Source: an uncultured Clostridium sp. (lineage in GTDB: Bacteria; Bacillota; Clostridia; Clostridiales; Clostridiaceae). Taken from it: DNA of 41,777 nucleotides. This document shows, one piece after another, positions 25,203 to 33,994 of the stretch (positions are counted from its first letter, which is position 1; every line of letters starts with the position of its first letter). Location of the stretch: positions 1-41,777 of the forward strand of contig NZ_CAKVJA010000021.1 of assembly GCF_934754925.1 (NCBI RefSeq). The letters run 5' to 3'. A program made the position numbers and the translations under genes. The notes below the pieces were generated by a model. The model was not told the DNA's origin and searched no databases. It saw only the letters and a list, made by a program, of their open reading frames with translations.

Positions 25203-26054
25203 TCACTTTTTATTTTTTGTTAATTTCATACCTATAAATCTTGCACCAAAATTAATTATTGCATCTACAATAATTAATGGTTTTTTATCTTCTATACTTC
25301 TCTTTGCTATATATTTAAGAACAGTAAATCCACGTTCCCCTGCACTATACTCTTTTAAATATTGATTCTCATCAAAGAACTTTCCAATATCCCCATATCT
25401 TTTTAATGTTTCTTTAAAAGATAAATCATGAGAATGAATTATTTTAGAGTCTGCTGCATATTCAATTCTATATCCATTCATAATAAGCTTATATGCAAAA
25501 TACATATCCTCGTTAGTAGGTAAGTTCTTATTATCATATCCATTTAACTTTATAAATATATTTTTCGAAATAGCACTTGATGCATCAGAAAAGAAGAATG
25601 TCATAAGCCCTAACCTATCAATATCCTCTTTACTAACAATTCTTTTTTCACTTGGATAATTTATTTCTCTAGTATATCTTTCTACTTTATGTTCTTCATA
25701 GCCTATTTGTCTACTAAAAGCAGCTTCACATTTGCCATCAATTATATCCTTAGTTAAGTAATATAACCAATATTCATCAACTATTTTTATATCTTGAGTT
25801 ATAAATACTATTATTTCACCCTTAGCTTCAAATGCAGCTTTTTCTCTTACTAAACTATGTGAAAATTCTTGTTTTGAAATTTTCTTATAATTGCACTTTA
25901 AGTCTTTTAATTTACCTTCTGTGTTATCACTTGATTCAGTTAAAATAAACTTTATCTCTTCAATGCAAACATCCTTTTGCTTTTTTATATTTAAATACAA
26001 ATCTTCTATATAATCTTCAGCATTATAAAGAGGACATATTATGGATATTTTCAT
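25203..26054 (-). CDS. GT2 glycosyltransferase, rhamnosyltransferase-like
   Basis: This 283-residue GT-A fold family 2 enzyme has the N-terminal strand MKISIICPLYNAEDYIEDLY and then SHSLVREKAAFEAKGEIIVFITQD. That second stretch holds a DxD-like metal site (TQD). Later come DASSAISKNIFIKLNGYD and the acceptor motif NEDMYFAYKLIMNGYRI. The FSHSLVREK pattern is typical of transferases annotated as rhamnosyltransferases, and the gene sits between the initiating sugar transferase and rfbA. Adding the first rhamnose to the primed lipid is therefore a fair inference. TTGGAGG precedes the ATG at 26054. The C-terminus is basic and amphipathic and should touch the membrane. Confidence 0.85.
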   Translation of the reverse strand: MKISIICPLYNAEDYIEDLYLNIKKQKDVCIEEIKFILTESSDNTEGKLKDLKCNYKKISKQEFSHSLVREKAAFEAKGEIIVFITQDIKIVDEYWLYYLTKDIIDGKCEAAFSRQIGYEEHKVERYTREINYPSEKRIVSKEDIDRLGLMTFFFSDASSAISKNIFIKLNGYDNKNLPTNEDMYFAYKLIMNGYRIEYAADSKIIHSHDLSFKETLKRYGDIGKFFDENQYLKEYSAGERGFTVLKYIAKRSIEDKKPLIIVDAIINFGARFIGMKLTKNKK

Positions 26055-26080
26055 TTATTTTTCCTCCAACCTTAAATATG

Positions 26081-26734
26081 TTAAATTGCGCCTTCACCCT
26101 TAATTACAGATCCAAAGGTTTTAAAAATTATCTTCAAGTCTAACCATAAGCTTCTATTGTCTATATAATACATATCCATTTTAATTCTTTCCTCATATGT
26201 AGTATCACTTCTTCCATTAGCTTGCCAGTATCCAGTAAGTCCTGGAACAACCGAAAATAATTTAGGTGCATATTCAGCATAAAGTGCTACTTCTTTTTCA
26301 ACTATTGGTCTAGGACCAACTATGCTCATAGTACCATTTAAGATGTTTATTAATTGAGGTAATTCATCTATACTAGTTCTTCTTAAAAAATCTCCTATTT
26401 TAGTAACTCTAGGATCATTTTCTAATTTAAAATTTTTATAAAACTCTTCTTTTTGCTCTTTTGTAAAATTATCAAATATCTCTTGAGAATTTTGATACAT
26501 AGTTCTAAATTTATAAACCTTTATATCCTTCCCACCAATACCTTTTCTAGTATGGCCAAATATTATTGGACCTTTCGAGTCAAACTTTATAGCTATTGCA
26601 ACAATAAGAAAAATTGGACTCAATAGTATTAATCCTACTAAGGAACCAACTATATCTATTAATCTTTTTAGAAATAAATATACTTTTATTCCTTTTTTCT
26701 CATCTCCTATATCATTAACTCTAAAATCAGTCAT
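26081..26734 (-). CDS. Initiating undecaprenyl-phosphate sugar phosphotransferase (bacterial sugar transferase family)
   Basis: The protein transfers a sugar-1-phosphate from a nucleotide sugar to undecaprenyl phosphate, starting repeat-unit assembly on the inner membrane face. One hydrophobic segment (IVGSLVGLILLSPIFLIVAIAI) is followed by the catalytic motifs KFRTM, DPRVTKIGDFLRRTSIDELPQ, MSIVGPRP and PGLTGYWQANGRS. It is the short, PglC-like or WbaP C-terminal form of the family, with no large N-terminal membrane part. The donor sugar is unknown; galactose or glucose would fit galE and galU. The start is uncertain: ATG 26734 (GGAGTGTGAT upstream) or ATG 26749 (GGAG six bases upstream). It is the first gene of the second unit, after a predicted promoter and a leader of about 260 bases. 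Confidence 0.93.
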   Translation of the reverse strand: MTDFRVNDIGDEKKGIKVYLFLKRLIDIVGSLVGLILLSPIFLIVAIAIKFDSKGPIIFGHTRKGIGGKDIKVYKFRTMYQNSQEIFDNFTKEQKEEFYKNFKLENDPRVTKIGDFLRRTSIDELPQLINILNGTMSIVGPRPIVEKEVALYAEYAPKLFSVVPGLTGYWQANGRSDTTYEERIKMDMYYIDNRSLWLDLKIIFKTFGSVIKGEGAI

Positions 26735-27001
26735 GTTATCACACTCCATATGAATCTCCGTTAATACTCCCATATATTTATTATTATCAAATTACTTCAT
26801 AATTACTATAATTTAAAACTAATATTTAAATTTAATATAAATAAATTCTAATTAAATTCCTTTAAAATTATACTAATATTTTTATGGTATATTTATATTA
26901 TTCCATATAATCACATTTATTTCTACAATTTTCAAGTTTTTTTTGTTTTTATTATACCTTAAATTTAGATTAATTTCTAATTATAGTCATACATAAAGTA
27001 A

Positions 27002-27030
27002 ATCTTACTATTTAATAATATTAATGTCAA
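27002..27030 (-). promoter_or_regulatory. sigma-A promoter of the sugar transferase-rml unit
   Basis: On the minus strand TTGACA (27030-27025), 17 bases, TAAGAT (27007-27002), just after the terminator of the wzy unit. It leaves a leader of about 260 bases (26735-26995), AT-rich and with no recognised riboswitch. TATAAT at 26955-26950, with a weak TTAGAA upstream, is an alternative. Confidence 0.6.
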
Positions 27031-27036
27031 TATAAA

Positions 27037-27059
27037 AGGTGCACTATAACATGCACCTT
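27037..27059 (-). terminator. Terminator after wzy
   Basis: AAGGTGCA (27037-27044) pairs with TGCACCTT (27052-27059) around CTATAACA. On the minus strand TTTTATATTG follows. It splits the polysaccharide locus in two, though read-through is possible with this short T-run. Confidence 0.7.
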
Positions 27060-27090
27060 AAGTAAATCTTAATAATTTGTATACTAAAAT

Positions 27091-28428
27091 TTAAATTCTC
27101 TTATCATATAGTTGTATTAAATAAACTTCCATAACTAAAACAAAGAATACTGATAAACCTGCAATATAAGGATTTGTAATTGATGATGCTAAAATTGACA
27201 TAGTTCCTATTGTCCATCCTACTAACATTTGTTCATCTCTTTGTTTTAAGCCCTTCTTAAATAGAATTAATAATAATTTAATGAAATTATATACTAAATA
27301 TCCAAAGAATATTAATACACCAATTACCCCTGTCTTAAATACTAATTCTACATAGTATAGCTCAAAACTACTACTATTAACACTTTGTAATCCATTTTCC
27401 TCCATGTACTGAGGATATTCATAAATATGAGAACCAAATCCCCATCCTAAAACTGGTTTTTCCTTTATCTTATCAACTAAAAATCTAAGTTGAATTGCTC
27501 TAACTTTATTAGATTCATCATTTTCAAAATCTCCAATAGATTCAATTCTATCTTTTATACTACCTGATGATTCTGGTAAGTTTTGATCAGGAGATACAGG
27601 CACTATAGTTTTAGGTAATATAATTGCAACTAAAATTAAAGGTATTATAGCAATTAAAACATTTTTTATAGTTAATTTATCTCTTCTAACTCTCCATAGA
27701 TAATAAGCAAATGATAATACTACTACTCCTAATGTTCCAAGCCAAAAACCTCTTGTATTTGATACATATATTCCAATTAAAAGAAGTGCTAATTTTACTA
27801 TTCCTGATATATTTCTTTCTTTATTAAATAATTTAATAAACATAATTGCTGCTGCAAGTTGCATAAAAATACCATTATATAGATATACTCTAGCATAATT
27901 ATTAGATAATACTAATCCACTTATAAGACCATATTGTAATTTAGTATTTAAATTATTGTAAGTTACTATTATTTCTAAATTATTAGGTAAGTAAATTCTA
28001 CTTACTGCAAATAATATAATAGTTATAATTGAAACTACAACTGCAGAATTTACAAATATATTTAATACTCTATTAATATTTTCACTTCTACCTTTTACAT
28101 AAGCTATTAAAAGTAATATATATAATATTCCTAAGAATGAATTTACATCTGAAAATATATCACCAAAACTATTTCCATTAATCAATCCCACAATGCTACC
28201 ATAAGCTATATATATACATACTACAATAATAGGAATCAAAAATCTTTTTTCAACTTTTATTTTTTCTCTTAAAATCATATATACTGAGAAAAGTATACCT
28301 ACTGCAAATAGCCCCTTTCTAATTGGAAGGCCTAATATATGACCAAGTCCCCCTAATACAAATTCAATAAAAATTAACGCTGTAACTATATTAAAAATAC
28401 TTCTTATAGTGTCCTTTTTATCTTCCAT
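27091..28428 (-). CDS. wzy: O-antigen ligase/polymerase family protein (Wzy)
   Basis: This 445-residue membrane protein has about eleven to twelve helices. It has the large outer loop near the C-terminus that marks the Wzy_C / O-antigen ligase family. That loop includes RAIQLRFLVDKIKEKPVLGWGFGSHIYEYP and NSSSFELYYVELVFKTGVIG, matching the conserved GxG...H/E...N pattern. In a locus with Wzx it should polymerise the lipid-linked repeat units on the outer face. GGAGTAAAAGAG precedes the ATG at 28428. It is the last gene of the first unit. A ligase role is less likely, since Gram-positive capsules are attached by LCP proteins. Confidence 0.87.
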   Translation of the reverse strand: MEDKKDTIRSIFNIVTALIFIEFVLGGLGHILGLPIRKGLFAVGILFSVYMILREKIKVEKRFLIPIIVVCIYIAYGSIVGLINGNSFGDIFSDVNSFLGILYILLLIAYVKGRSENINRVLNIFVNSAVVVSIITIILFAVSRIYLPNNLEIIVTYNNLNTKLQYGLISGLVLSNNYARVYLYNGIFMQLAAAIMFIKLFNKERNISGIVKLALLLIGIYVSNTRGFWLGTLGVVVLSFAYYLWRVRRDKLTIKNVLIAIIPLILVAIILPKTIVPVSPDQNLPESSGSIKDRIESIGDFENDESNKVRAIQLRFLVDKIKEKPVLGWGFGSHIYEYPQYMEENGLQSVNSSSFELYYVELVFKTGVIGVLIFFGYLVYNFIKLLLILFKKGLKQRDEQMLVGWTIGTMSILASSITNPYIAGLSVFFVLVMEVYLIQLYDKRI

Positions 28429-28448
28429 CTCTTTTACTCCACTCTATT

Positions 28449-29339
28449 TTATTTATTATTTTTAAACTCACCAAATATATTATTTTTATAATCTCTTATT
28501 CCTTCTCTAATATATTTAAGCTTCTCTATTTTATTATTTTCGAATAAAATAATCTTTAAATTTTCAGTAATAAATCTTCTTTTATCCGTTAATACCCACC
28601 CTGGGAAATCTTGCTTATACTTATCCCAAATATAATGTCTATTTCTACTCATATAATATCTTCTTAAGGGACTATGATTTGTAGGAATCATTTTTAATCC
28701 TAATATACTTTTTTTAATACTATCTCCTAGATTATGTATTAAAACAGCCGAATTAACTTGTATTACCTTAAACCCCTTTTTATTTAAAGCTAAGCAATAA
28801 TCATGGTCCACTAAATCAATAAATAGCTTTTCATCATATAACCCAACATTCTTATATATGCTACTTTTAGTCAATGCTCCAGAGGTAATTTCCGTTAAAA
28901 CTTCTGTATATAACTTTGAAGCTACTTCTTCATTATTAATAATATTATTATTTTCATATTCTTTTTCTTCAACATGTACTGGTACAAGCATTGCTACTTT
29001 TTCCTTTAATTCTTGATCAAAACCTTCATAGCACTTTAACATATTTTTAATCATATCATCTGTAACTATACTATCGTGATCTAAAGTTAATATCCAGTCA
29101 TATCCCTTTTCAATAGAATACTTTATTCCTTTATTTAATGCATATGCAATTCCCTTATTTTTTTCTAAATATATAATAGTTATTTCTTTTTCTAATTCCT
29201 TTAACATACTAATTGTTTCAGCCTTAGATCCATTATCAACCACTATAATTTCATTAACTTTTCCCTTAAGCTTATTAATACGATTCTTAAAATCATTTTC
29301 TACATTATATGTTATAATAACCGCTGATACACTATTCAA
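28449..29339 (-). CDS. GT2 rhamnosyltransferase-like (RfbF type), second copy
   Basis: This 296-residue family 2 transferase has the N-terminal strand SVSAVIITYNVENDF, IIVVDNGS and the DxD site LTLDHDS. The later motifs FIDLVDHDYCLAL and RRYYMSRNRHYIWDKYK are typical of dTDP-rhamnosyl transferases of the RfbF type. I set the start at a TTG at 29339 with GGAGGG six bases before it; the longer frame to 29387 would overlap the upstream gene and has no better site. It resembles the product of 33995-34873 closely in motif order, so the two are probably paralogues acting on different acceptors. Confidence 0.85.
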   Translation of the reverse strand: MNSVSAVIITYNVENDFKNRINKLKGKVNEIIVVDNGSKAETISMLKELEKEITIIYLEKNKGIAYALNKGIKYSIEKGYDWILTLDHDSIVTDDMIKNMLKCYEGFDQELKEKVAMLVPVHVEEKEYENNNIINNEEVASKLYTEVLTEITSGALTKSSIYKNVGLYDEKLFIDLVDHDYCLALNKKGFKVIQVNSAVLIHNLGDSIKKSILGLKMIPTNHSPLRRYYMSRNRHYIWDKYKQDFPGWVLTDKRRFITENLKIILFENNKIEKLKYIREGIRDYKNNIFGEFKNNK

Positions 29340-29355
29340 TATTATCCCTCCATGA

Positions 29356-30351
29356 TTATAAATCAAATAGTTTATATATCTCTTCATTAGATATATTTAT
29401 ATTTTTTAATATTTGAATTCTTTTTGCTTCCATTAAAGCTTTTTTAGCTTTTATTTCTTTAATATATCTTAAGCATTTCCAATCAAATATCATAAAGAAT
29501 ACAAGATATTTCATTAAACCTATATATATCTTACTCTTATCCCTTTTAAAAGAATAACTTGTTTCATTTTTTATAATCATTAAATAGTGGTTTCTAAAAG
29601 AAATACCCTTTAAAAATTCTGACTGACTTCTTCTATTTTTTATAGTATTTATTATTCCTTTACTACTATTCATTCCTCTTCCATGATATGCAATTGCATC
29701 ATGTACATAATAGCATTTAAATCCATATAAATTTAATCTCCAACAAATATCTATATCCTCTTTATATGCAAAAAAGTCATTATCGAAATATTCATCATTA
29801 ATTTTTATTTTTTCTAATGCTTCTCTTTTAAAAACTGCAGCTGCTCCACAAACCCCAAATACTCTTTTGTCTTCTTCATATTTACCTTCATCAACTTCAT
29901 TTTGTCCAATATCTATTCCTTGTCTATAGTGATTAAAGGCTATTCCTACAGAATCTATTACATTTAATTTTTTATCATTGTCAAAATCATACTTAAGTAG
30001 CTTTCCTGTTACTGCTCCTATAGTACAATCATCTTCAAATTTCTTAATACAATTTTCTATGTAATTTTCACCAAATACAATATCAGGATTGGCTATTATC
30101 ACATAATCGCCTTTTGATAATTCAATACCTTTATTAGCTCCGCCAGCATATCCAGTATTTTTATTTTTAAATAATATAACATTATCCTTAAAGTTATCTT
30201 CAATTATCTTTACAGAATTATCAGTAGAATCATTATCTATAATTATTACTTCTATATTTTTATAATTTTGTTCTAATAATGATTTTATACATTTATATAA
30301 GTATTTTTCTCCATTCCAATTTACTATGGCTACAGAAACTAATTTTTCCAT
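29356..30351 (-). CDS. GT2 glycosyltransferase (WbbL type), second copy
   Basis: The 331-residue protein has the family 2 start VSVAIVNWNGEKYLYKCIKS, IIIDNDSTDNS, the NPD metal site (88-90) and GYAGGANKGIELSKGDYV. The product region has CGAAAVFKREALEKI and the acceptor motif FFAYKEDIDICWRLNLYGFK with YYVHDAIAYHGRG. These are WbbL-like features, a group including rhamnosyltransferases. A basic C-terminal segment with a hydrophobic patch (YLVFFMIFDW) suggests membrane association. GGAAGAGAG lies nine bases before the ATG at 30351. It pairs with the RfbF-type gene downstream and mirrors the 33057 gene. Confidence 0.87.
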   Translation of the reverse strand: MEKLVSVAIVNWNGEKYLYKCIKSLLEQNYKNIEVIIIDNDSTDNSVKIIEDNFKDNVILFKNKNTGYAGGANKGIELSKGDYVIIANPDIVFGENYIENCIKKFEDDCTIGAVTGKLLKYDFDNDKKLNVIDSVGIAFNHYRQGIDIGQNEVDEGKYEEDKRVFGVCGAAAVFKREALEKIKINDEYFDNDFFAYKEDIDICWRLNLYGFKCYYVHDAIAYHGRGMNSSKGIINTIKNRRSQSEFLKGISFRNHYLMIIKNETSYSFKRDKSKIYIGLMKYLVFFMIFDWKCLRYIKEIKAKKALMEAKRIQILKNINISNEEIYKLFDL

Positions 30352-30436
30352 ATATAAAATTCTCTCTTCCTATATAAATATTTCATAATATTATGATATA
30401 TTTTTATTAATTTTTTCCTACATATATAATGATTAA

Positions 30437-31876
30437 TTATTTATTCTTTTTTAACTTTTCCTTTACTACATTAAAGGAATTTTTAAGCATTTTATCTCTT
30501 AATATTATTAAACTTCCAAAGTATACCACTATACCAGTTACTATTTGTTTAGCTAATATTATAAAGTTTCTTTGAGTTCCCTCTCCCATAAGAGAAACTA
30601 AAACAAGCATAAGTATTCCAGCAACCCAATATTTATATGTTTCCTTAATCCAAGAAACATCTACTATTTCCCTAGAATACCATAACTGAATTAATGCAAT
30701 TGTAGATTCTGCAGATACTGTTGCAATTACAGCTCCTAACGCAGAATATTTAGGTATTAATATTAAATTAAGAACAAAATTCACAACAGCTCCAGCACAA
30801 ACTGAAATAGTATATTCTTTATTTTTTCCTACAGCTATCATATATTGTGTTCCAAAAACATTTCCTAATCCAATTACTATTATTAAAACTGCAGATATTT
30901 TTAGTAAAGGAATTACGCTAAGATATTCATATCCAAAAAACATAGGAATAAATCTCTCGCTTACCCCCATTATTCCAAAAGCAATTGGAATTGCTAAAAA
31001 GCTTATAACAGTGAAAGATTTTCTAAGAGTATCTTTTACTAAATCATGCTGATTCTTACTAACTAAACTAGCTATTCTAGGCATCATTACAGTTCCTAAA
31101 GAAGTAAGTATTGTAAGTAATATTCTAACTATCTTTTGAGATTGATCATAATATCCTACCTCTACAGTAGGTGAAAATATACCTAACATAGTTTTATCTA
31201 AAACTGTGTAAATCTGAGTTGCCACCTGTGGTATAAAAAGAGCTAGAATAGGCATCATATGTCTCTTTAATTTTAACTTTCCTAAGGACTTAAATGAGAA
31301 AGTACTCTTATCCACGTATATCCACATTACGCATTGACCAACAAACATAGTTAAACTATTTATAAGGATATATTGCCATAAATCATTACTATCTTTTACA
31401 AAAATAAATATTAACAATACGGATATTACCTTAACAAAAAAGCTTCTTATTGACGCATTTTTAAAATCCTCTATTCCAACGAAGTACCATGATATATCTA
31501 TAGCACTAGATAAAATAAAGAATCCTTGTAGCATATAATATATTCCTAATGAACTGTTGATTCCTAAAATTACTACAAAGATAACATAAGAAATCATACA
31601 ACCAATAAATTGTATAGAGAATATCTCCCAAAAAGTTTGTCTTAATTTTCTTCTATTTTCTCTAACTGTTGCAATTTTTTTTGTAGCATACATAGTTATC
31701 CCCAATGTTCCAAGTAACATGAAATATTGAGTATTTGCATTAGTTAAACTATTAGTTCCAACACCCTGTGGCCCTAAAACTCTAGATACATATGGCATAG
31801 TTATTAAAGGTAATAAAATAGCAGTAATTTGATATATCAAATTATATAAATAATTTGTTTTAACACTTCTAGCCAT
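30437..31876 (-). CDS. wzx: Polysaccharide flippase (Wzx, MATE/MVF-related)
   Basis: The 479-residue protein has about fourteen membrane helices and flips undecaprenyl-linked repeat units across the membrane. The opening MARSVKTNYLYNLIYQITAI, LPLITMPYVSRVLGPQGVG and later WYFVGIEDFK are signature stretches of oligosaccharide flippases of the RfbX type. The ATG at 31876 is chosen because AAAGGAGA lies six bases upstream; the frame extends to 31897 without a better site and would overlap the WsaF-like gene. It immediately follows that gene, which indicates one transcript. Confidence 0.93.
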   Translation of the reverse strand: MARSVKTNYLYNLIYQITAILLPLITMPYVSRVLGPQGVGTNSLTNANTQYFMLLGTLGITMYATKKIATVRENRRKLRQTFWEIFSIQFIGCMISYVIFVVILGINSSLGIYYMLQGFFILSSAIDISWYFVGIEDFKNASIRSFFVKVISVLLIFIFVKDSNDLWQYILINSLTMFVGQCVMWIYVDKSTFSFKSLGKLKLKRHMMPILALFIPQVATQIYTVLDKTMLGIFSPTVEVGYYDQSQKIVRILLTILTSLGTVMMPRIASLVSKNQHDLVKDTLRKSFTVISFLAIPIAFGIMGVSERFIPMFFGYEYLSVIPLLKISAVLIIVIGLGNVFGTQYMIAVGKNKEYTISVCAGAVVNFVLNLILIPKYSALGAVIATVSAESTIALIQLWYSREIVDVSWIKETYKYWVAGILMLVLVSLMGEGTQRNFIILAKQIVTGIVVYFGSLIILRDKMLKNSFNVVKEKLKKNK

Positions 31877-31877
31877 A

Positions 31878-33044
31878 CTAATCTCCTTTTCTTCCATTTA
31901 CTCTATCTAAAATCTCGACAAATTCATCTGTAGTCTTTTCCCAGCTTAATTCTTTTAAGTACTCCATTGAATTTTCGCTCATTTTCTTTAACTTACTAGG
32001 ATTATTCATTGCTTCCTTAACTTGTTTATAAAAATCATTATAATCAAATGAAGTTACAATAGCAGTGTTCTCTGGGAAGAAATATTCAAAAGTTCCTTCT
32101 TTAAATTCTATTACAGGTAATCCTGTAGCTAACATTTCATATGGTACTAGTGAAATATTTGTTAATGATGCAACTAGTCCAAAATCTGAAGTATTATATA
32201 AGTTTAATAATTCACTTTTATTTAGTTTTCCTAGGTTTTCTCCACCTTCGCATTTAAAGTTCTTATCTTCACCATAATACTTAATATTTAAGGTAATTCC
32301 TTCTTTACTAAAATCATTCTTTAGCTTTGTAAGTAAATATTGAATTAAATACGGTGCTCTTTTACCAACATCTTTAATGTATACAGCAAAATTAAATTCT
32401 TTTTTATCTTTATAAGAATCGAAGTTTCTTTCTTTTGCAAAATACTCCTTACCTTCGTAAGGGAAAGTAATAAAGTCTAATTCTGAGTTTACTACACACT
32501 CTTTTTCTATCATATGCTTATTCCATTTACCTAAACTAACCATATGATATCCGACTTCATAACTTTTTTGAGCCATAATATAGCTCTCTCCATATAAATT
32601 AAAATATGGTTCATAGTCTTGAATGAAATACATCTTGTATCCACTCATTTTTCTTGAATAATATACAGATTCCCATGAAGTAGCAATTACTATATCACTT
32701 TTTACTTTTGTAACATCATCTCCAAGAATATTTCCTTTATAATTAGTTAAATTTATTTCTGCATTTTTCTTCATATCTTCTATATTTTGAGGTGCAAAAG
32801 AAACATATCCTACATCATAACCTCTTTTGCTTAACTCTGTTCCTAATCTTAATATAGATGTATGACCTCCACTAAAGGCAGGCATTCCTGGTATAACAAA
32901 TGTTATACTCTTTATTTCCTTTGGTACTATATTTACAATTGGAGTAAAATCTACTTCCTCTAATAAGCTATTTATATATCTTTTAAAATTACTCTGATCT
33001 CTTAAATAAATAACTTTTCTCATTGCTTTTACTATTTTTCTCAC
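31878..33044 (-). CDS. WsaF-like glycosyltransferase (rhamnan type)
   Basis: The 388-residue GT-B-like protein resembles WsaF, the rhamnosyltransferase of the Geobacillus S-layer glycan. The N-terminal half has ITFVIPGMPAFSGGHTSILRLGTELSKRGYDV and MYFIQDYEPYFNLYGESY. The C-terminal Rossmann half has the donor-site pattern LYNTSDFGLVASLTNISLVPYEMLATGLPVIE. WsaF uses dTDP-rhamnose, which fits rfbABCD. It starts with a GTG at 33044; the stop of the upstream gene, TAA, is part of its TAAGGAGG ribosome binding site. That tight packing implies coupled translation. Confidence 0.88.
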   Translation of the reverse strand: MRKIVKAMRKVIYLRDQSNFKRYINSLLEEVDFTPIVNIVPKEIKSITFVIPGMPAFSGGHTSILRLGTELSKRGYDVGYVSFAPQNIEDMKKNAEINLTNYKGNILGDDVTKVKSDIVIATSWESVYYSRKMSGYKMYFIQDYEPYFNLYGESYIMAQKSYEVGYHMVSLGKWNKHMIEKECVVNSELDFITFPYEGKEYFAKERNFDSYKDKKEFNFAVYIKDVGKRAPYLIQYLLTKLKNDFSKEGITLNIKYYGEDKNFKCEGGENLGKLNKSELLNLYNTSDFGLVASLTNISLVPYEMLATGLPVIEFKEGTFEYFFPENTAIVTSFDYNDFYKQVKEAMNNPSKLKKMSENSMEYLKELSWEKTTDEFVEILDRVNGRKGD

Positions 33045-33056
33045 AATAATGCCTCC

Positions 33057-33971
33057 TTATTGGACCTTCCAATATTCAATTTTTTTACTTTCTTTTAAGC
33101 CGTCATTTAATCCTTTTACTGCTGATTTTACAGCATTAAAATTATTAATGTTTTTTACAACTGTTTTTAAAAATCTTATATAATATTCTTTCTTATGTTT
33201 TTTATAATCTTCAGCGCTCTGGTTTCTTTTAGTATACATAAATAAATTTCTTGTTAAATAATATTCCTTAAATCCAGTTGTCTTTCCTCCAGTTGCTGAA
33301 TGCATATGATATACAATACTATTTCTTAATAATTTAGCTTTAAATCCTGCATCTTTAAGTCTTAATGATAAATCAACATCTTCAAAATATGCAAAGAAAT
33401 TACTGTCAAAATAGTTTTCATCATCTAACTTTACTGCTTCTAATGCTTTAGTAGAATATATAGCTGCTCCTGCACAAACACCTTCTATTTTTATATCATT
33501 CTTACTTAATATATCTGATACACTTTCCTTAAACCCTACTTGTAATGGAATTAAGTCTTCCTTAAAATTTAACCCTGCGGCATCGCAAACATCTTTATTA
33601 AAATAATTTATCATAAATAATTGAAATACATCAAAATCTTTATTGTTCTCTATAGCTTTCATGGCATTTTCTAAAGATTCTTTAGGAACATCAACATCAT
33701 TATTTAATGTTAAAATGTAATTACAGCCATCATTAATTGCTTTTTTTATTCCAATATTATTGGCTGGCGCAAAACCACTATTATAATTCATTTCAGTCAA
33801 ATCTATTTTAAGTATATTTTTATATTTTCTAATAACTTCTTTAGAATTATCCTTAGAGTTATTATCAATTATATATACTTTAAAATCTTTAAAAGTTTGA
33901 TTTTCTAAGCTTTTAAGACACTTATCAATTAGCTTTTCACCATTCCAATTAGCAATTACTATACCAAGCAT
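33057..33971 (-). CDS. GT2 glycosyltransferase (WbbL type), first copy
   Basis: The 304-residue protein has the start LGIVIANWNGEKLIDKCLKS, YIIDNNSKDNS and the metal site NNDVD (90-94). GVCAGAAIYSTKALEAV and the acceptor motif FFAYFEDVDLSLRLKDAGFK with NSIVYHMHSATGG follow. The motif set puts it with WbbL-type transferases, like the 29356 gene. GGAG precedes the ATG at 33971. It lies between an RfbF-type transferase gene and the WsaF-like gene. Confidence 0.87.
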   Translation of the reverse strand: MLGIVIANWNGEKLIDKCLKSLENQTFKDFKVYIIDNNSKDNSKEVIRKYKNILKIDLTEMNYNSGFAPANNIGIKKAINDGCNYILTLNNDVDVPKESLENAMKAIENNKDFDVFQLFMINYFNKDVCDAAGLNFKEDLIPLQVGFKESVSDILSKNDIKIEGVCAGAAIYSTKALEAVKLDDENYFDSNFFAYFEDVDLSLRLKDAGFKAKLLRNSIVYHMHSATGGKTTGFKEYYLTRNLFMYTKRNQSAEDYKKHKKEYYIRFLKTVVKNINNFNAVKSAVKGLNDGLKESKKIEYWKVQ

Positions 33972-33994
33972 ATCTAGTTCTCCTTCTAATTACT

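Noticed and set aside
29340..29387. Longer start for the RfbF-type transferase gene, overlapping the upstream gene
   Set aside because: A TTG at 29339 has GGAGGG six bases before it and starts exactly at the usual N-terminal strand of the family.
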